A stretch of 64,000 nucleotides of DNA from Allodiplogaster sudhausi (lineage: Eukaryota > Nematoda > Chromadorea > Rhabditida > Diplogasteridae). Shown piece after piece: positions 12,787 to 27,865 of this stretch. Where the stretch lies: NCBI GenBank assembly GCA_945643635.1, contig CALZFC010000004.1, positions 4,105,036 to 4,169,035 on the forward strand, written 5' to 3'. The translations under genes were made by a program, and so were the position numbers. The notes under the pieces were generated by a model. That model did not search any database. It was not told the DNA's origin and saw only the letters and a program-made list of their open reading frames with translations. Every line of letters starts with the position of its first letter. Position 1 is the first letter of the stretch.

Positions 12787-13320
12787 TCAAAAAACATGGC
12801 TTTTTAACATGTCTTTACTGGCTTTAGGACTGATGAACAAGCGAGCGAGCTCGTTTGCACTCTCGCATAGCGTTTCTGCGCTCATGGAGGAGGATTCCAG
12901 GCGTAGCATGATAGGTCGCCATGTTGAAAACGTTCGTTTTTCGCGTAGAAAGGGTACTCGCTGCTTGCCGTGTTGAGATAGAAATGAGTCGATGGCTCGG
13001 CTGAAATTAACGGTCCCGTTCAATATTGTTGTGTTTCGCAACGTTGGAAGAACTATTAGACATAAATGTTTCGTTGTGCATTTCCGAGTAGGTTACTGAT
13101 AATGTAATTGCACTTTTTTTTTAGATAAAACAATTGGTCAGAAAATGATTCAATGACGAGGAAGAATATTGAAAATCTAACAGGCAGAAGAGAGAAAATC
13201 CATTTCCTGAATGCGAAGGTTGGGAGTAATTCCGCACCAGTCTGCGGTTCCAACGAATCCGAATGTCTCATCCGACCCGCACTGTGTGTTGTCTGGAGAT
13301 CGATCGAGAAATGAGCACCC
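12787..13320 (-). repeat. Repeat A, inverted diverged copy
   Basis: The minus strand matches 2780-3290, including the segment encoding SSSMSAETLCESANEL and the upstream part shared with 2800-2900. It is more diverged than the other copies and is not part of the tandem pair. Confidence 0.7.
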
Positions 13321-13399
13321 TTAATTCATCCTATGTATGCAAATTGTATTTATGTTGCCGGTTTGGACATTTTCACTTCTCACTGTGAAACTTATATTG

Positions 13400-13893
13400 T
13401 TTTCTCATGTCCCGGCGCATTACGTTAGCAAGCAATGAATATAAGAGTGGTGCATGTTAAAATTTTGATATGCAACTCGTTCTTGGACGTGATAGTTTGT
13501 AAATCAAAAAATTAAAAAGTCCATGCACGTCCCGGAGCAGTCGACGGACTTCGAGATCGGCGGCAGAGGTCTGGACAGGAAGAGCACCTTACTACAGCCA
13601 TGGAAGTTGACCCCAGTGACCCTGAACTTCCACTATGGCCTTTTCGTTTCCGTCTGTGGCGCTTTTGATTGCAGTGCTCGGGATCAATCTAAAAGAAGAG
13701 AGAGAAGAGAGAGGAGAAAGAGAGAGAGAGAGAAGAGCGAGAATAGTCGCATGTTTGTACAAACTTTATTCTAGAAAAAAAAGGAAAAAAATAAGTAAGA
13801 AAAACAGCAATAGCATAAATGCAAAATCCGCAAAAGTAGAAATACCCACCGTATGGCCCGCCATCGTCAAACGCTCCTGAAGTAAACTCGTCC
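13400..13893 (-). pseudogene. Aspartic protease fragment (exons 7 and 8 plus part of an intron)
   Basis: Minus-strand remains of a relative of the protease at 58.1-62.6 kb. About 13893-13830 encodes VDEFTSGAFDDGGPYGGYFY, matching exon 7 there (VDEPVFTAAFK... DDGGPDGGRFYFGG). About 13710-13600 matches exon 8, starting DPEHCNQK, with frameshifts and a TAG where the intact gene has the Tyr of YWQFEIT. 13400-13460 matches the following intron (59490-59560). A GA-rich tract lies between the two exons. It is clearly non-functional. Confidence 0.7.
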
Positions 13894-14064
13894 ACGACTC
13901 TCCTTTCTTTGTAAATTATTGCATAATAATTACGATGATATTTTCCAACTTTATTATTACCCCCCCCTCGAATAATAATAATGATAACGTCACTAAAAAA
14001 AACAATTTTACGGTTAACTTATTAAAGATTAAAATTTCGTGTTAAATTAATCTTGAATTTTGAT

Positions 14065-14150
14065 GTTCGCCCCAACCTTTGTATCTGCGGCGGACATGAG
14101 CGTCGTGGGGTATGCAGATGAACGAGGAGCCCGGGTCGGGAATGGCATTC
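14065..14150 (-). pseudogene. Aspartic protease second-active-site exon, DTG changed to DPG
   Basis: The minus strand reads SWNAIPDPGSSFICIPHDAH, aligned with exon 9 of the intact protease at 59.2 kb (SWQAISDTGTSFVYMPSDAF). The catalytic DTG is DPG, so it could not be active. It lies upstream of the exon 7-8 fragment on the same strand, the reverse of the expected order, so the locus is rearranged or holds pieces of two copies. Confidence 0.6.
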
Positions 14151-14789
14151 CATGAAAGATAACACTTTTTATATTCCCGCCAGTTTTTGTTCTTATTCTA
14201 AACTAAAGCATTATTCCATAATATATGAACAGAATATTGAATGAATATTATTATATTTGATATTTTTATTTCGAATATAAATGTGATATTATTCATTGCT
14301 GGCTTCCCGGTGGCTTTAGAAAGCACAGCGTGAATATATCTTGTTTGAATTCTCCAGAGAACGTTGACTTTGCGAAGCCCTCTACACCAAAATATAAAAA
14401 AAATTCAAAATAAAAGGTCCGTTCTGAAATTTATATCCAATTGGTTATTATAAAAATCTGATTTTTTTGTTTTGTTTAACAAATGTGTTTCTTTCACTGT
14501 TAAATACGGCGGTAACATTATTTTCTCACAACAAGCGTGACGCTGATGAGAAAATTCAATTTTAGATAGAAACCCATTTGAAAGATTCAGCGTAATTACA
14601 AAACGGACCTCTTATCAATAACATCTATTTCACAGGTTCCAGCTTTATTTCGTGTATTAAGGTTAGCATAATCTAAAAAAATGATGTTTTGTCAAAAATG
14701 CATGTTGTTTTATCAAGTTAAAACATATATTTAAAACACACCTGGACGAAAATGGAGAAAAAATTTATGTAAGAATGCACTGCTAACAA
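14151..14789. other. No gene recognised
   Basis: AT-rich DNA between the protease fragments and the next minus-strand exons. Nothing is recognised. Confidence 0.5.
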
Positions 14790-14792
14790 TAA

Positions 14793-15211
14793 GTTATTTG
14801 GAAGAAATTGAGATAGCGAGCGAAATAAGAAAAGCAACACTAAAAATCAGAGAAAATTCGATTCGCCCAACTGATGGTGCTGTGTTTGTTGTTGTTTCGC
14901 TCTGCACCGTTGACTGTAAAAGAATTACCATTGAATAATAAGATAGCATATGATGATTGTGTCTTTGGAATTCAAATGAGGTAACCTGCCGTGTTTTTAA
15001 CCAAACCATAATATTAGAGCTTTTTTTACTTTTCGGAAAGTGACTGTGCTGGATGTTCCATACCGTTGATGGCACGGGCCCTTCACCGTTGCACGTAAGT
15101 GATCTCTCGTATTCGGCTCGAATCATTGGTAAATAATGCGCATCGAGCCACTTCTGCGCGGCTGGCCCATTATTCTGGGAAGGAAATTCGCCGAGCAGTG
15201 ATTGAAAGACC
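14793..15211 (-). CDS. C-terminal exons of an unidentified membrane-anchored protein
   Basis: Two exons in matching phase. The first, 15211 to about 15066 (after TTTTAAG), encodes QSLLGEFPSQNNGPAAQKWL and then MIRAEYERSLTCNGEGPVPST, ending at GTATGG. The second (about 14925-14794, after TTTTACAG) encodes STVQSETTTNTAPSVG, then a hydrophobic segment FSLIFSVAFLISLAIS, and stops. This suggests a Thr-rich stalk and a C-terminal membrane anchor or GPI signal. It sits only 150 bp beyond the carboxylesterase stop on the same strand. The 5' exons are not visible, so this may be a relic or an alternative end. The family is not recognised. Confidence 0.45.
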
Positions 15212-15363
15212 TTAAAATAGGGAAAATAGGAAAAGATCGGAATAATTCACCTCATTCGCGCATATTACTTATCTGCAAGCAGATATGTACATACATATGT
15301 ACATATGCATATAAATAGCAGTCTCCATAATGGTCTAAATGGAAAAGTACGATCTGGAAAATT

Positions 15364-19116
<3,753 letters not shown>

Positions 19117-19432
19117 TCAGTCACGCGTAATCGTATAATTGGTTCCGTTGGAGTAGAACGGGAGAATTTACAATGATACAGGATTACAGTCACCTTTACA
19201 CTGAAAGTAATGGAGAAAAACTTGTTTAAGGTCACAGCTTCTCTTACATTCAGTAGTCACATATAAAGGTTGGCAACGCCCTCACTTCACTTTTATCAGC
19301 AAGTAATTCTGTCTTATGAGAAAGTTGACTGTTATCAGTTGGGTACCATCGAAAGGCACAAAGATCATTGGAGGCACCGGATTCGAAAGACTTATGGGCA
19401 CTATTGCATCCCCGCGTTCCTATATAGTGTGC

Positions 19433-19645
19433 TGAAAGGTGTTGTATCCAGATGATTCCAGTGTTGATAAGAAGTGTCGAGTTTGTGTTGAGAGAACCAG
19501 AGAGTGAGGCTTGAGAATGAGTTGAGAGACGAATGTACTCAAGTGCTGCCTCCCTCGGTGCACATTCGCTTGGCGCTCTCGCCTTCTCATCACAAACTCG
19601 ACACTTCTTATCAACACTCGAATCATCTCGATACAACACCTTTCA
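19433..19645. repeat. Imperfect fold-back repeat with 55-bp arms
   Basis: 19433-19487 is the inverse of 19591-19645 with about two mismatches, separated by about 100 bp. Around it, motifs near 19345-19410 recur at about 19765-19880 as a diverged direct repeat. It may be a small MITE; no target duplication was identified. Confidence 0.65.
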
Positions 19646-19649
19646 TCAC

Positions 19650-20871
19650 AACAGTCAGGAACGCTCGCTACCACGTTCACGTGCTCTTGTTGACGTGTAT
19701 ACCTGGCTGAGCACTGACCATAGACCGTAGAGGACTCCTCCGACCAACTTACCTGTTCCATGTAACGAAGAGATACCATCGAAAAGCGCCAAGATCATTG
19801 AAGGAACTTTGCCACCAAGCGAACCCTATAAACCATCCTTCTAAGGACTTACATATGAGCACCATTGCAACGGAAACTAGCAATAAAATTTTGATAGAGT
19901 GAGAGTAAGCAATCCAGAGAAAAATAGCTGCATGCAAAGAGCTGTTTTTTTATGAAAGAGTTTTCAGAGGAGCGCAGCCATTACTAGCTGTGATTTACAA
20001 TGTGTTCCTCATAAACTCGCTCAAAGTACAGTACTTTCTCAGCTACTAGAAAATTCGTGAGATAATGGAAAGAAAAGAGAAAAAGAAAGGATTTCTTGTG
20101 AAATAAAATTTCTTAAAGACTAGCCTTACGGTTCGTCATTCATGTTTTTTTCCAGTGAATTGGTAAGGCTTGAACATGGCTTTCTTTTCTTATTTACGCA
20201 ATGTTTCCAGAGCGCCTTCCCAGATCACCTGCGCTAGGTTGAAGGTGCACCAATCTTGCATGCATTCATCAAAAGAAGTCCCCCCCCTGCTGGATCACTC
20301 ATTGAAGGAGATGTAAAAAAGTTGTGCGATTATAATATGATCTATGAATATTCATGTACATATATTCACGAATTTCATTTTAATATGTACATGAAATGTG
20401 TTTGATATACTTCAATGCTCTTCTGCAGAGAAAACTGCAATGATTCAATCAGATCAAAGTTGTCATCTGTCTCTTTTTTATCTCCATCATCTCTAATCAT
20501 TTTGGCCTGAAATTGTGTACAAAATGTTCGAGGGAAAGTAAGTAGTCTTCTAGTCATCTTGTTCACTTGTTATCAGCCATTTGGGTAATCGCGAAAGGGA
20601 CTATTTCCGATGAAGAGTCTCTGTGAGCGTTTCTTTGTGTACCTAGCAAGTGTTCTGGTTGTGTTGTTGCAGTGGAGAGAGTAGGGGCACAATGATCTGT
20701 ATCTAATAAATTAGTATAATTGATTACCTAATTGATCAGCTATTTTTAAATTCAATATAAGGGCAGAACAAAACGTCGCCCCAGCTAACAAAAAATTTCA
20801 CTGAGATTTTAATGCGATCAAAATGAAACCTTCATTAACATTTGGCTAAATTGGCCTCAGTCTTGTCAAGA
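19650..20871. other. No gene recognised
   Basis: AT-rich DNA with only short frames, apart from the diverged direct repeat noted at 19765-19880. Confidence 0.5.
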
Positions 20872-22598
20872 TTAAGAGAGCTTCTCTGTAAGAGTCGAGC
20901 ATGCGCTTAGGCAGTCCTGCCCCGGGAAAATTGTTTCCGAATTCATTAACGGAAAACATTTTGCTTATACAACTCGACCCGCTCTATTTAATGAGACTAA
21001 TTTCATCATCATCCGATTTTTTTTCCTTCGGGATACACTACCGTAACCCTGAAAATTCATTGAGCCATAAATCCGTTCAAAATCTGTTTTGAGAAACGAT
21101 GTACATATAATTCAATAGCATTTCGAAAGCTCTTCAAATTTCATCTAGGAACATGTTTTACAAAAATTTTATTTTGACCGAGAAAATTGGCGTTAAATTA
21201 TTTGAAGGGTCGACATAGCAATTTATGGTCATTTCTACACTCTGTGATCTAGATAGAAAGAAAGAGCGTGAAATTTGCTATCAAATAATCACCATTCAAG
21301 AAAAATCCGAGCGTACCAATTTTTGCTATGACGCGAGTAATGCGCGCGAGTCGGTCAAAATGGCACATTTTCAGCCGCCGTGGCACCGTGCAAGCGCATT
21401 CATCGATCCATAACTACGCTCAATGTTAATATTACAAAATCGTTAGCATATCATCTAAGAGCTCTCACAGAGATCTTCAAATGCTACATACATACTTTTA
21501 TTGAACAGTTTATATTTCTATGGAAAATTTCGTTCTGTACTATAAAAAGGCTTTAAAGACTACTTTACTAACATTTTCGCACTTCCAAACATATATCATA
21601 AGAAAGAGCGTGAAATTTGCTACAAGATAGACTCCTTTCAATAAACTTTCAAGCCTATAATGTTTTGTTATAAGTCATAAGAATAGGTAAAGTAGCGTCA
21701 CTGTCCTTTCGCCCAAGAATTTCATTGTTTAGGTTATTCGAATTGGAATATTCCAATATTTTTTTTCCATTGAAGAATTGTGCTAAGCTGATGCCCAATT
21801 CTTATCACTTATAACAAAACATTATATTCTTGAAAGTTTATTGAAAGGGATCTATCTTGTAGCAAATTTCACGCTCTTTCTTACGATGTATGTTTGGAAG
21901 TGCGGAAATGTTAGTAAAGTAGTCTTTAAAGCCTTCTTATAGTACAGAACGAAATTTTCCATAGAAATATAACCTTTTCAATAAAAGTATGTATGTAGCA
22001 TTTGAAGATCTCTGTGAGAGCTCTTAGATGATATGCTAACGATTTTGTAATATTAACATTGAGCGTAGTTATGGATCGATGAATGCGCTTGCACGGTGCC
22101 TCGGCGGCCGAAAATGTGCCATTTTGACCGACTCGCGCGCATTACTCGCGTCATAGCAAAGATTGGTACGCTCGGATTTTTCTTGAATGGTGATTATTTG
22201 ATAGCAAATTTCACGCTCTTTCTTTCTATCTAGGTCCCAGAGTGTAGAAATGACCATAAATTGCTATGTCGACCCTTCAAATAATTTAACGCCAATTTTC
22301 TCGGTCAAAATAAAATTTTCGTAAAACATGTTCCTAGATAAAATTTGAAGAGCTTTCGAAATGCTATTGAATTATATGTACATCTTTTCTCAAAACAGAT
22401 TTTGAACGGATTTATGGCTCATTGAATTTTCAGGGTTACGGTAGTGTATCCCGAAGGGAAAAAATCGGATGATGATGAAATTAGTCTCATTAAATAGAGC
22501 GGGTCGAGTTGTATAAGCAAAATGTTTTCCGTTAATGAATTCGAAAACAATTTTCCCGGGGCAGGCTGCGCTCGAAGCTTTCGGACATGCTCTCTTAA
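20872..22598. mobile_element. 1.73-kb palindromic element bounded by TTAA
   Basis: Two arms of about 0.8 kb, each the reverse complement of the other, run from 20872 and from 22598 to a short centre near 21700-21800. Both ends show TTAA followed inward by GAGAGC. A 62-codon frame appears in both arms (21225-21413 plus, 22069-22257 minus) only because the arms match. The AGAAAGAGCGTGAAATTTGC motif also repeats inside each arm. Palindromic non-autonomous elements with TTAA target sites (piggyBac-like) are known from nematodes, and this fits that class. No transposase is present. Confidence 0.75.
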
Positions 22599-23089
22599 AC
22601 ACATGGCAGAAAGTGTTAAATGGAGTGTATTGCTGACAATGAGTTAAAACGAGTTGTATTTATTTTCGAAAAGCATCATATTGTTAATAATCGGTTCTAA
22701 CAGTTATGAAGTAATGGAATGCTAGCAACAGTGTCTGTGCTGTGCTCAATGTCTGTGCTCTTCCGCCATAACGCACTCAATGGATACATTCGCGAGGTGC
22801 AGAAGGAAGGGAACATCAAGCATGAAAAACCGTGTCGAAGACGTCATTTGCATACTGTAACTCACTATATATTACTGACAAGTCATTCAGTCATTAGATA
22901 AAGCATTGGAATGCATCAAAGACCATTCACATATTACATTGAGGCACGTTGTTTGGAGGAACAGAAAGAAGACGTTTTCCAGAGATTTTTGACCGCTGAT
23001 TACTCAAACCATTATATATTACGGGTAGTTGAATTACCAGGAATTTGTCACGATTGGATACGATTAATCACTCCGTTAACTCGGAGCAT
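22599..23089. other. No gene recognised
   Basis: AT-rich spacer between the two long inverted repeats. An 80-codon frame at 22911-23153 runs into the next repeat and is not supported as a gene. Confidence 0.5.
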
Positions 23090-24790
23090 TTCTTATTGCC
23101 TCGTCAAGATGTCTTCTCGTATTTATGAGGAAGCCCGCACGGAGTGTCTATGACTCCAGGATCGCAATCTAAAATTATTAATCTTATTCCTTTTTAAATT
23201 ATCTCCCATTATTTAAAACATATAAAACGCGCGAATTCATATGGAATTAAATATTTGAAAACGATTGGGATCTTAAAGCCGCTGCCTCTCGTTCCCAAAA
23301 AGGTAATATGAAGGGCGGCACGAAAGGAGACACTGAAGGAGGCAGTCGCGGCGTGGCATTCTTGTGCAAATATTCGCGCAGCATAAAGAATGCACAAAAA
23401 CATTTCGCTTGCCTCGCTCTTCAGTTCTTGCTTATGAATTAAAAGAGTTGGAACCGCTGGAGTGACATCAATGTAATGTACACATCACAGCAAGCAATGG
23501 TGTTGCAAAATATTTTTCTGGCAGCTTGCCAGAAAACATTTTGAATGAATACCTCAATACTGGCAACCTCATATTCTAGTTCTCATTTATGTCTTAACAA
23601 TATGAACCAATGCGAATTAGAAATTTCAGATTATTACATTGCTCATAGACAGGTAATAAGAAGTCTGTTGAGTTTTAGCAAGTCAGTTGAGTCTAACTCA
23701 TATGACATTAATCCTCTCGTAGAATAATAACTACTGCCGACGAGGCACTATTTTGCAAGCTTTGCACAAACCTGTGAAAATCATCGAAAATATAACTGAA
23801 GGAAAGAAGCATTCAATTTCAAATCTATGCAAAAACGTGCAAAACGAAATGCGTACCCATGCTATAAAAAGATTGCTTATTATTAGATTTGGAAGATCGC
23901 TGAAAATTATGTCCGTGACGTGGTGCCTGTGCAAATAACCGCGCAGAATAAAGAATTCAAAAAATATCTTTGTTTGCCACTTCGCCATGGCAGCTTTCAA
24001 GAAAAAAGAGTACTGATAGAAAAAACGCCTTCGGAGTTTTTTTTTCGATCATGGAGAAAATTTTTATCGCAGCAAACTAATATGCACAGTTTTGTTGTTT
24101 TTTTTTTCGTTCAGAAAAGTATTTATTTATGAAGTAAAGGGTAGCAATAGGAAATTGACTTGTCTCATTCTGAATCTAAATTCTTTTTTTTTTTAAATTA
24201 GATATGCAATTGTGGCTATTTCAGGCTTTCCATTACTCACTGCACCGAACCCATGTGTTTGAGAGATTCTCATTGAAAGTGTACATATTTCCATGACGGA
24301 GTGGCAAACGAAAATTTTTTTTTTTGCATTCTTGATGTTGCGCGGATATTTGCACAAGAATACCACCTCGTGCCTGCCCCATTTCTGCTGGGTCACCTTT
24401 CCCATCGAAAAGGTTACTCTTTTGCGGACGAGAGGTAGCGGCATTAAAGGAGCATGTATCTCAATCGTATTTTACTTGCATTTTTTCTGACAATTTTCCT
24501 CGCGTCTCTCTAAATCAAATGCTTTCTCGCACTTGTTTCAGGTAAAACAGCGGAATTCAAGATTACTGTTGGGTCCTTTAATATCGCCAAATCCTTTTCA
24601 GATTTTTAATTATCTTTATTTCCACATAAACTTCGTTATTGCGCACCCTGCAGATGTTTTAGCTTAAAGAAAATAGAATAAGATTAATGATTCTAGACAT
24701 CGATTCTGGAGTCATAGACACTCCGCGTGCTTTCCGTCATAAATACGTGAAGGCATCTCACGATCAGTGAGGCAATTGGAATCAACTGTC
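23090..24790. repeat. Diverged long inverted repeat with a third internal copy
   Basis: 23090-23420 is related in inverse orientation to 24280-24780. For example, the run ending GAGTGTCTATGACTCCA at about 23155 is mirrored near 24720. A third related segment lies at 23740-24000. All three share a peptide-like stretch on the minus strand or its inverse, such as FLCKYPRNIKNA...FVCHSVM (24193-24444). It may be a decayed transposon or an inverted cluster of small Cys-containing exons; its identity is unknown. Confidence 0.5.
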
Positions 24791-25710
24791 ACCTTTACGA
24801 ACAACATCCGGGCGGCGACCCTGCAATCCACTAAACATCACAATGAAGGTACTTCAATAAACAGTCATAAAATCATTCGAATAGATTATAATCTTGCTCG
24901 ACCAGATGCTTTGTTTTCTCTCTCAAGAAATTCACGCTAAAGGAACGCAAAGAAAAAATATCTGCATTTATGGCAATAAAATAGTGAAACTGAAAAAAAT
25001 CAAAGATAGCTTTAGAATAATCAAAAGATCGACTGCCATGGAAAGTATCTTTGAATCGAGGGTTTTCTTTCTCCTTTTTTCACCCGGGGGCAAGAATGAG
25101 CGCGCGAAATTGAATGAAACATTTTTTCTGCTCTTCATGCAATAAAATATGCGCATTATTTTGTCATCATATAATCTCTATAAATGAATTCAAAGGACCG
25201 CATCAATTGTGCGTGCATATCAGAAGAAAATTTCCGTCCTCCTTTTTCTCTTTTCTACACGCACTTTTTCCATGCGCTCTCGCGTGCTCGCTCAATTTAC
25301 AGTATTTTCCTAGCACCTAGATATGTTTTCGTTCACAAAAATACTATTACTTATTGTGCGTACTATTATAAATCATAAGAAACTGCTCATCAAATTCTGC
25401 ATCTAAATTCTTTTATTTTGTTTTAAAATTAGAAGTATAATTCAGGCTGTTTCAGCTCTATCACAAGAATAATGGAGGACATTATCGAAGTTCTGTGACA
25501 ATAATAATGGAGGATATTATCGACAATACAATTACATGCTTGTTGTAAGGCAGAGTCAACAACACCTAGACTGGTATGGACGCACTTATTCAGTTCAATC
25601 CCATCAATATAACTTTAACTAGTTAATTAAATAGATGACACAATTAAGTTATAGTAAGTCAGAGAGTAATATAGCTTTGTAATTGAAGGTGAAAAGCTTC
25701 TTTCTTTCAG
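24791..25710. other. Mostly non-coding; upstream part of a duplicated locus
   Basis: Segments here (about 24830-24900 and 25660-25710) recur in order at 29270-29370 and 29460-29517, so this is the upstream part of a duplicated block ending in the Cys-rich exon at 25711. No further exon could be defined. Confidence 0.45.
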
Positions 25711-25803
25711 GAATATTTCCGCTGTTGCACCGGCAGATGCCAAGCCCGCAAATTGGTGGTTCGTCTAGAATTCTGCTGCAAGTACGATATCTATGGTGTA
25801 TGA
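25711..25803 (+). CDS. Cys-rich terminal exon of an unidentified secreted protein
   Basis: After TTTCTTTCAG the frame reads EYFRCCTGRCQARKLVVRLE and then FCCKYDIYGV and stops, giving 30 residues with five Cys. The second copy at 29518-29610 has the same length and boundaries. The 5' exons are not identified, so this is the end of a small Cys-rich protein at best. The family is not recognised. Confidence 0.4.
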   Translation, partial: EYFRCCTGRCQARKLVVRLEFCCKYDIYGV

Positions 25804-26176
25804 GTGAAATTCAACAATTATCTTGAACATGCACGATTCGCTGAATATCAACATGCAATATAGTATTAATAAATGTAAAAATTTGCATTGATAAACATTG
25901 TTATGATAAAAACAAGTATGTAACTACATATAAGATGTCTGGTGTTCATGTGCACATTCGACGTGGTGTATACAGTGTTCCCTTTTTGGGGAACTGCCAA
26001 AAAAAATTAAATTTTATTTTGTATATTTCTGGGATCAAAAATATCCCTCATGTACATTTAATTTTTTCATTAGATGGTATCCTTACTTCACGGCGTGTCT
26101 ATTAAGCTGTCAACATTTTTGTCGGTAGTCGATTCATATATGTACATATGTAGGTTTATAATTCAAAATTTATACT

Positions 26177-26300
26177 ATGGAAAGGCATTTTCACCAAGCG
26201 ATCGTTTTGCTCGGGTGTTTTGAGCGTCGCCTGAAAAGGATGTTTATGAAACTTAAAGAAGGAAAACAAACGTGTATGGGTTCAAGAAAACAGCCTGTTC
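26177..26300 (+). repeat. Dispersed repeat B, copy 1
   Basis: Matches 35378-35490 at about 85-90% by eye (the shared core includes GTCGCCTGAAAAGGATGTTT), and its upstream flank resembles 29690-29870. It is open on the plus strand (FERRLKRMFMKL) here, but the frame is broken at 35.4 kb. Its class is unknown. Confidence 0.6.
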
Positions 26301-26861
26301 AATTTGCGCATATTAAGAAAGAAATTGCGCATATTAACGCGGTGAGAATTATTATATATTTTATTTTATTATTAAAAACATTTGACTGCTATGCTTATAA
26401 AATGTGTTGTTCAATTGATAATATCTCTGTTTACCTCTCTCTCGCTCCTCTCTCTCTCTATCTCTTTCTCTCTTTCCTTTTCCCCATTGTTATACGACAA
26501 TCATACGACTTTTACATCGACAGCAAAGGCAAGAAAAGGAACAAATATTGCTGTTCAAAAAAAGCTCATGACCACTACCATCGTTTAAAGATTCCAAAAT
26601 AACAATATCATAAAATTATGAAACTCGTGTTTTTCAGACATCTGTAACTGGTAACTTAACAAACCGAGTAAAATTATTCAAGAAAATAGAATATGTTTGG
26701 CCAAACAGCAACGTTGATGCTACTATTTTGGTGATGAGCTGCGCGAAGAACTAGAATGGTTACCGTCAACATCCGGTCCCAGCTTCTGGAGAGGTTTATT
26801 CATGCAATTTGGGGGTCATCTACCAATCTACAAATTCCCTAAGAAGGATTATCATCTTACC

Positions 26862-27398
26862 CTACTCGTCGCCGTTGAATTCCGCCTCCGGAATGCACTT
26901 TCTGATCACTGGGAAGTACTTCCTCGGAAAGTGACGCTTATTCAGCGTCTCAGACGAGAAGCCATCGGCACGGAACATTTGAAGTTAAAATAAAAGATAA
27001 TAATTTTCGGATTACTAAATCATTACCAAGATTATTGAAACAATTAGGAAAATTCAATTTAAAAGAAAAAAAGATGAAGTCACCTCCCACTCGGGATCAA
27101 AAAAGACGAACTCATGCGTATCCTCGGCGGTTAAGAAACAGTTGACAGTGTCTATCGCCTCTTGCTCCGTGCGCATTGGACTGTTCGCGATAAAGCGGCG
27201 GACAATGCTCCTCAGACGATTTCTAGGGGGCGGGGGGGGGGCAGGTAATCTATCCGTAATGTCCAGATCGATTCAATAATTTATATAGAAAGGAGTACCT
27301 GTCCTTGGTGAATTCGTGATTGCTGAGAGTGTCGCCTGAAGGTTCATTCGTAGTCGACGAAGCAGGATGCGGTGGCTGATCCGCCACTGTTGTGCTGC
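26862..27398 (-). pseudogene. Family X, copy 1 (unidentified)
   Basis: Minus strand. Exon 27398-27299 (after TTTTGCAG) encodes a Ser/Thr/Pro-rich stretch ending EFTKD. Exon 27222-27084 encodes NRLRSIVRRFIANSPMRTEQ then EDTHEFVFFDPEWE. The last exon ends at 26862 and encodes MFRADGFSSETLNKRHFPRK, then FPVIRKCIPEAEFNGDE. Phases of the first two fit. The acceptor of the last exon reads TTTTAAC where the copy at 49.9 kb has TTTTAG, so it is probably broken. An N-terminal membrane exon like that at 42975 is not seen here. Two further copies sit in the arms of the large inverted repeat. Function unknown. Confidence 0.5.
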
Positions 27399-27729
27399 CT
27401 GCAAAATAGCAAGCAATAATGAGAGTATCCTACTCCTTGGGTGAACGCGTCGAATCGCCTAGAAAACAACCAATTGAGAGAAGCATGTTTTCTTTATATT
27501 TTTGGCATCTACTTCACTGACTCATTCATTACATTTCTTGCGGACTGGTTCTTGGTAAAGCAAAAGACAAAGTAAAAGAGAGGAGTTGGTTTTGACAATT
27601 CGAATAATTCAATTGGATTTACTTTATGCCCAACGGCTTCATTGTATTCAAATACATACATTTATTTATGCCGTCAAATAGGGTTATTTAAGAATCGAAG
27701 AAAGTAAAAGTTTTGACCTCCTTCTGCTA

Positions 27730-27824
27730 CTACTCCGTCAAGTCTCTGTCGTGGAAGAAACGCACGAAGGGTTCAATCGAACCGAACTGAAGAGAGAACA
27801 TCGCACCATCAGGGACAACAAATC

Positions 27825-27865
<41 letters not shown>

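Noticed and set aside
21225..22257. Two identical 62-codon frames as a gene pair
   Set aside because: They exist only because the two arms of the palindromic element match; they start inside the arm with no gene signals.
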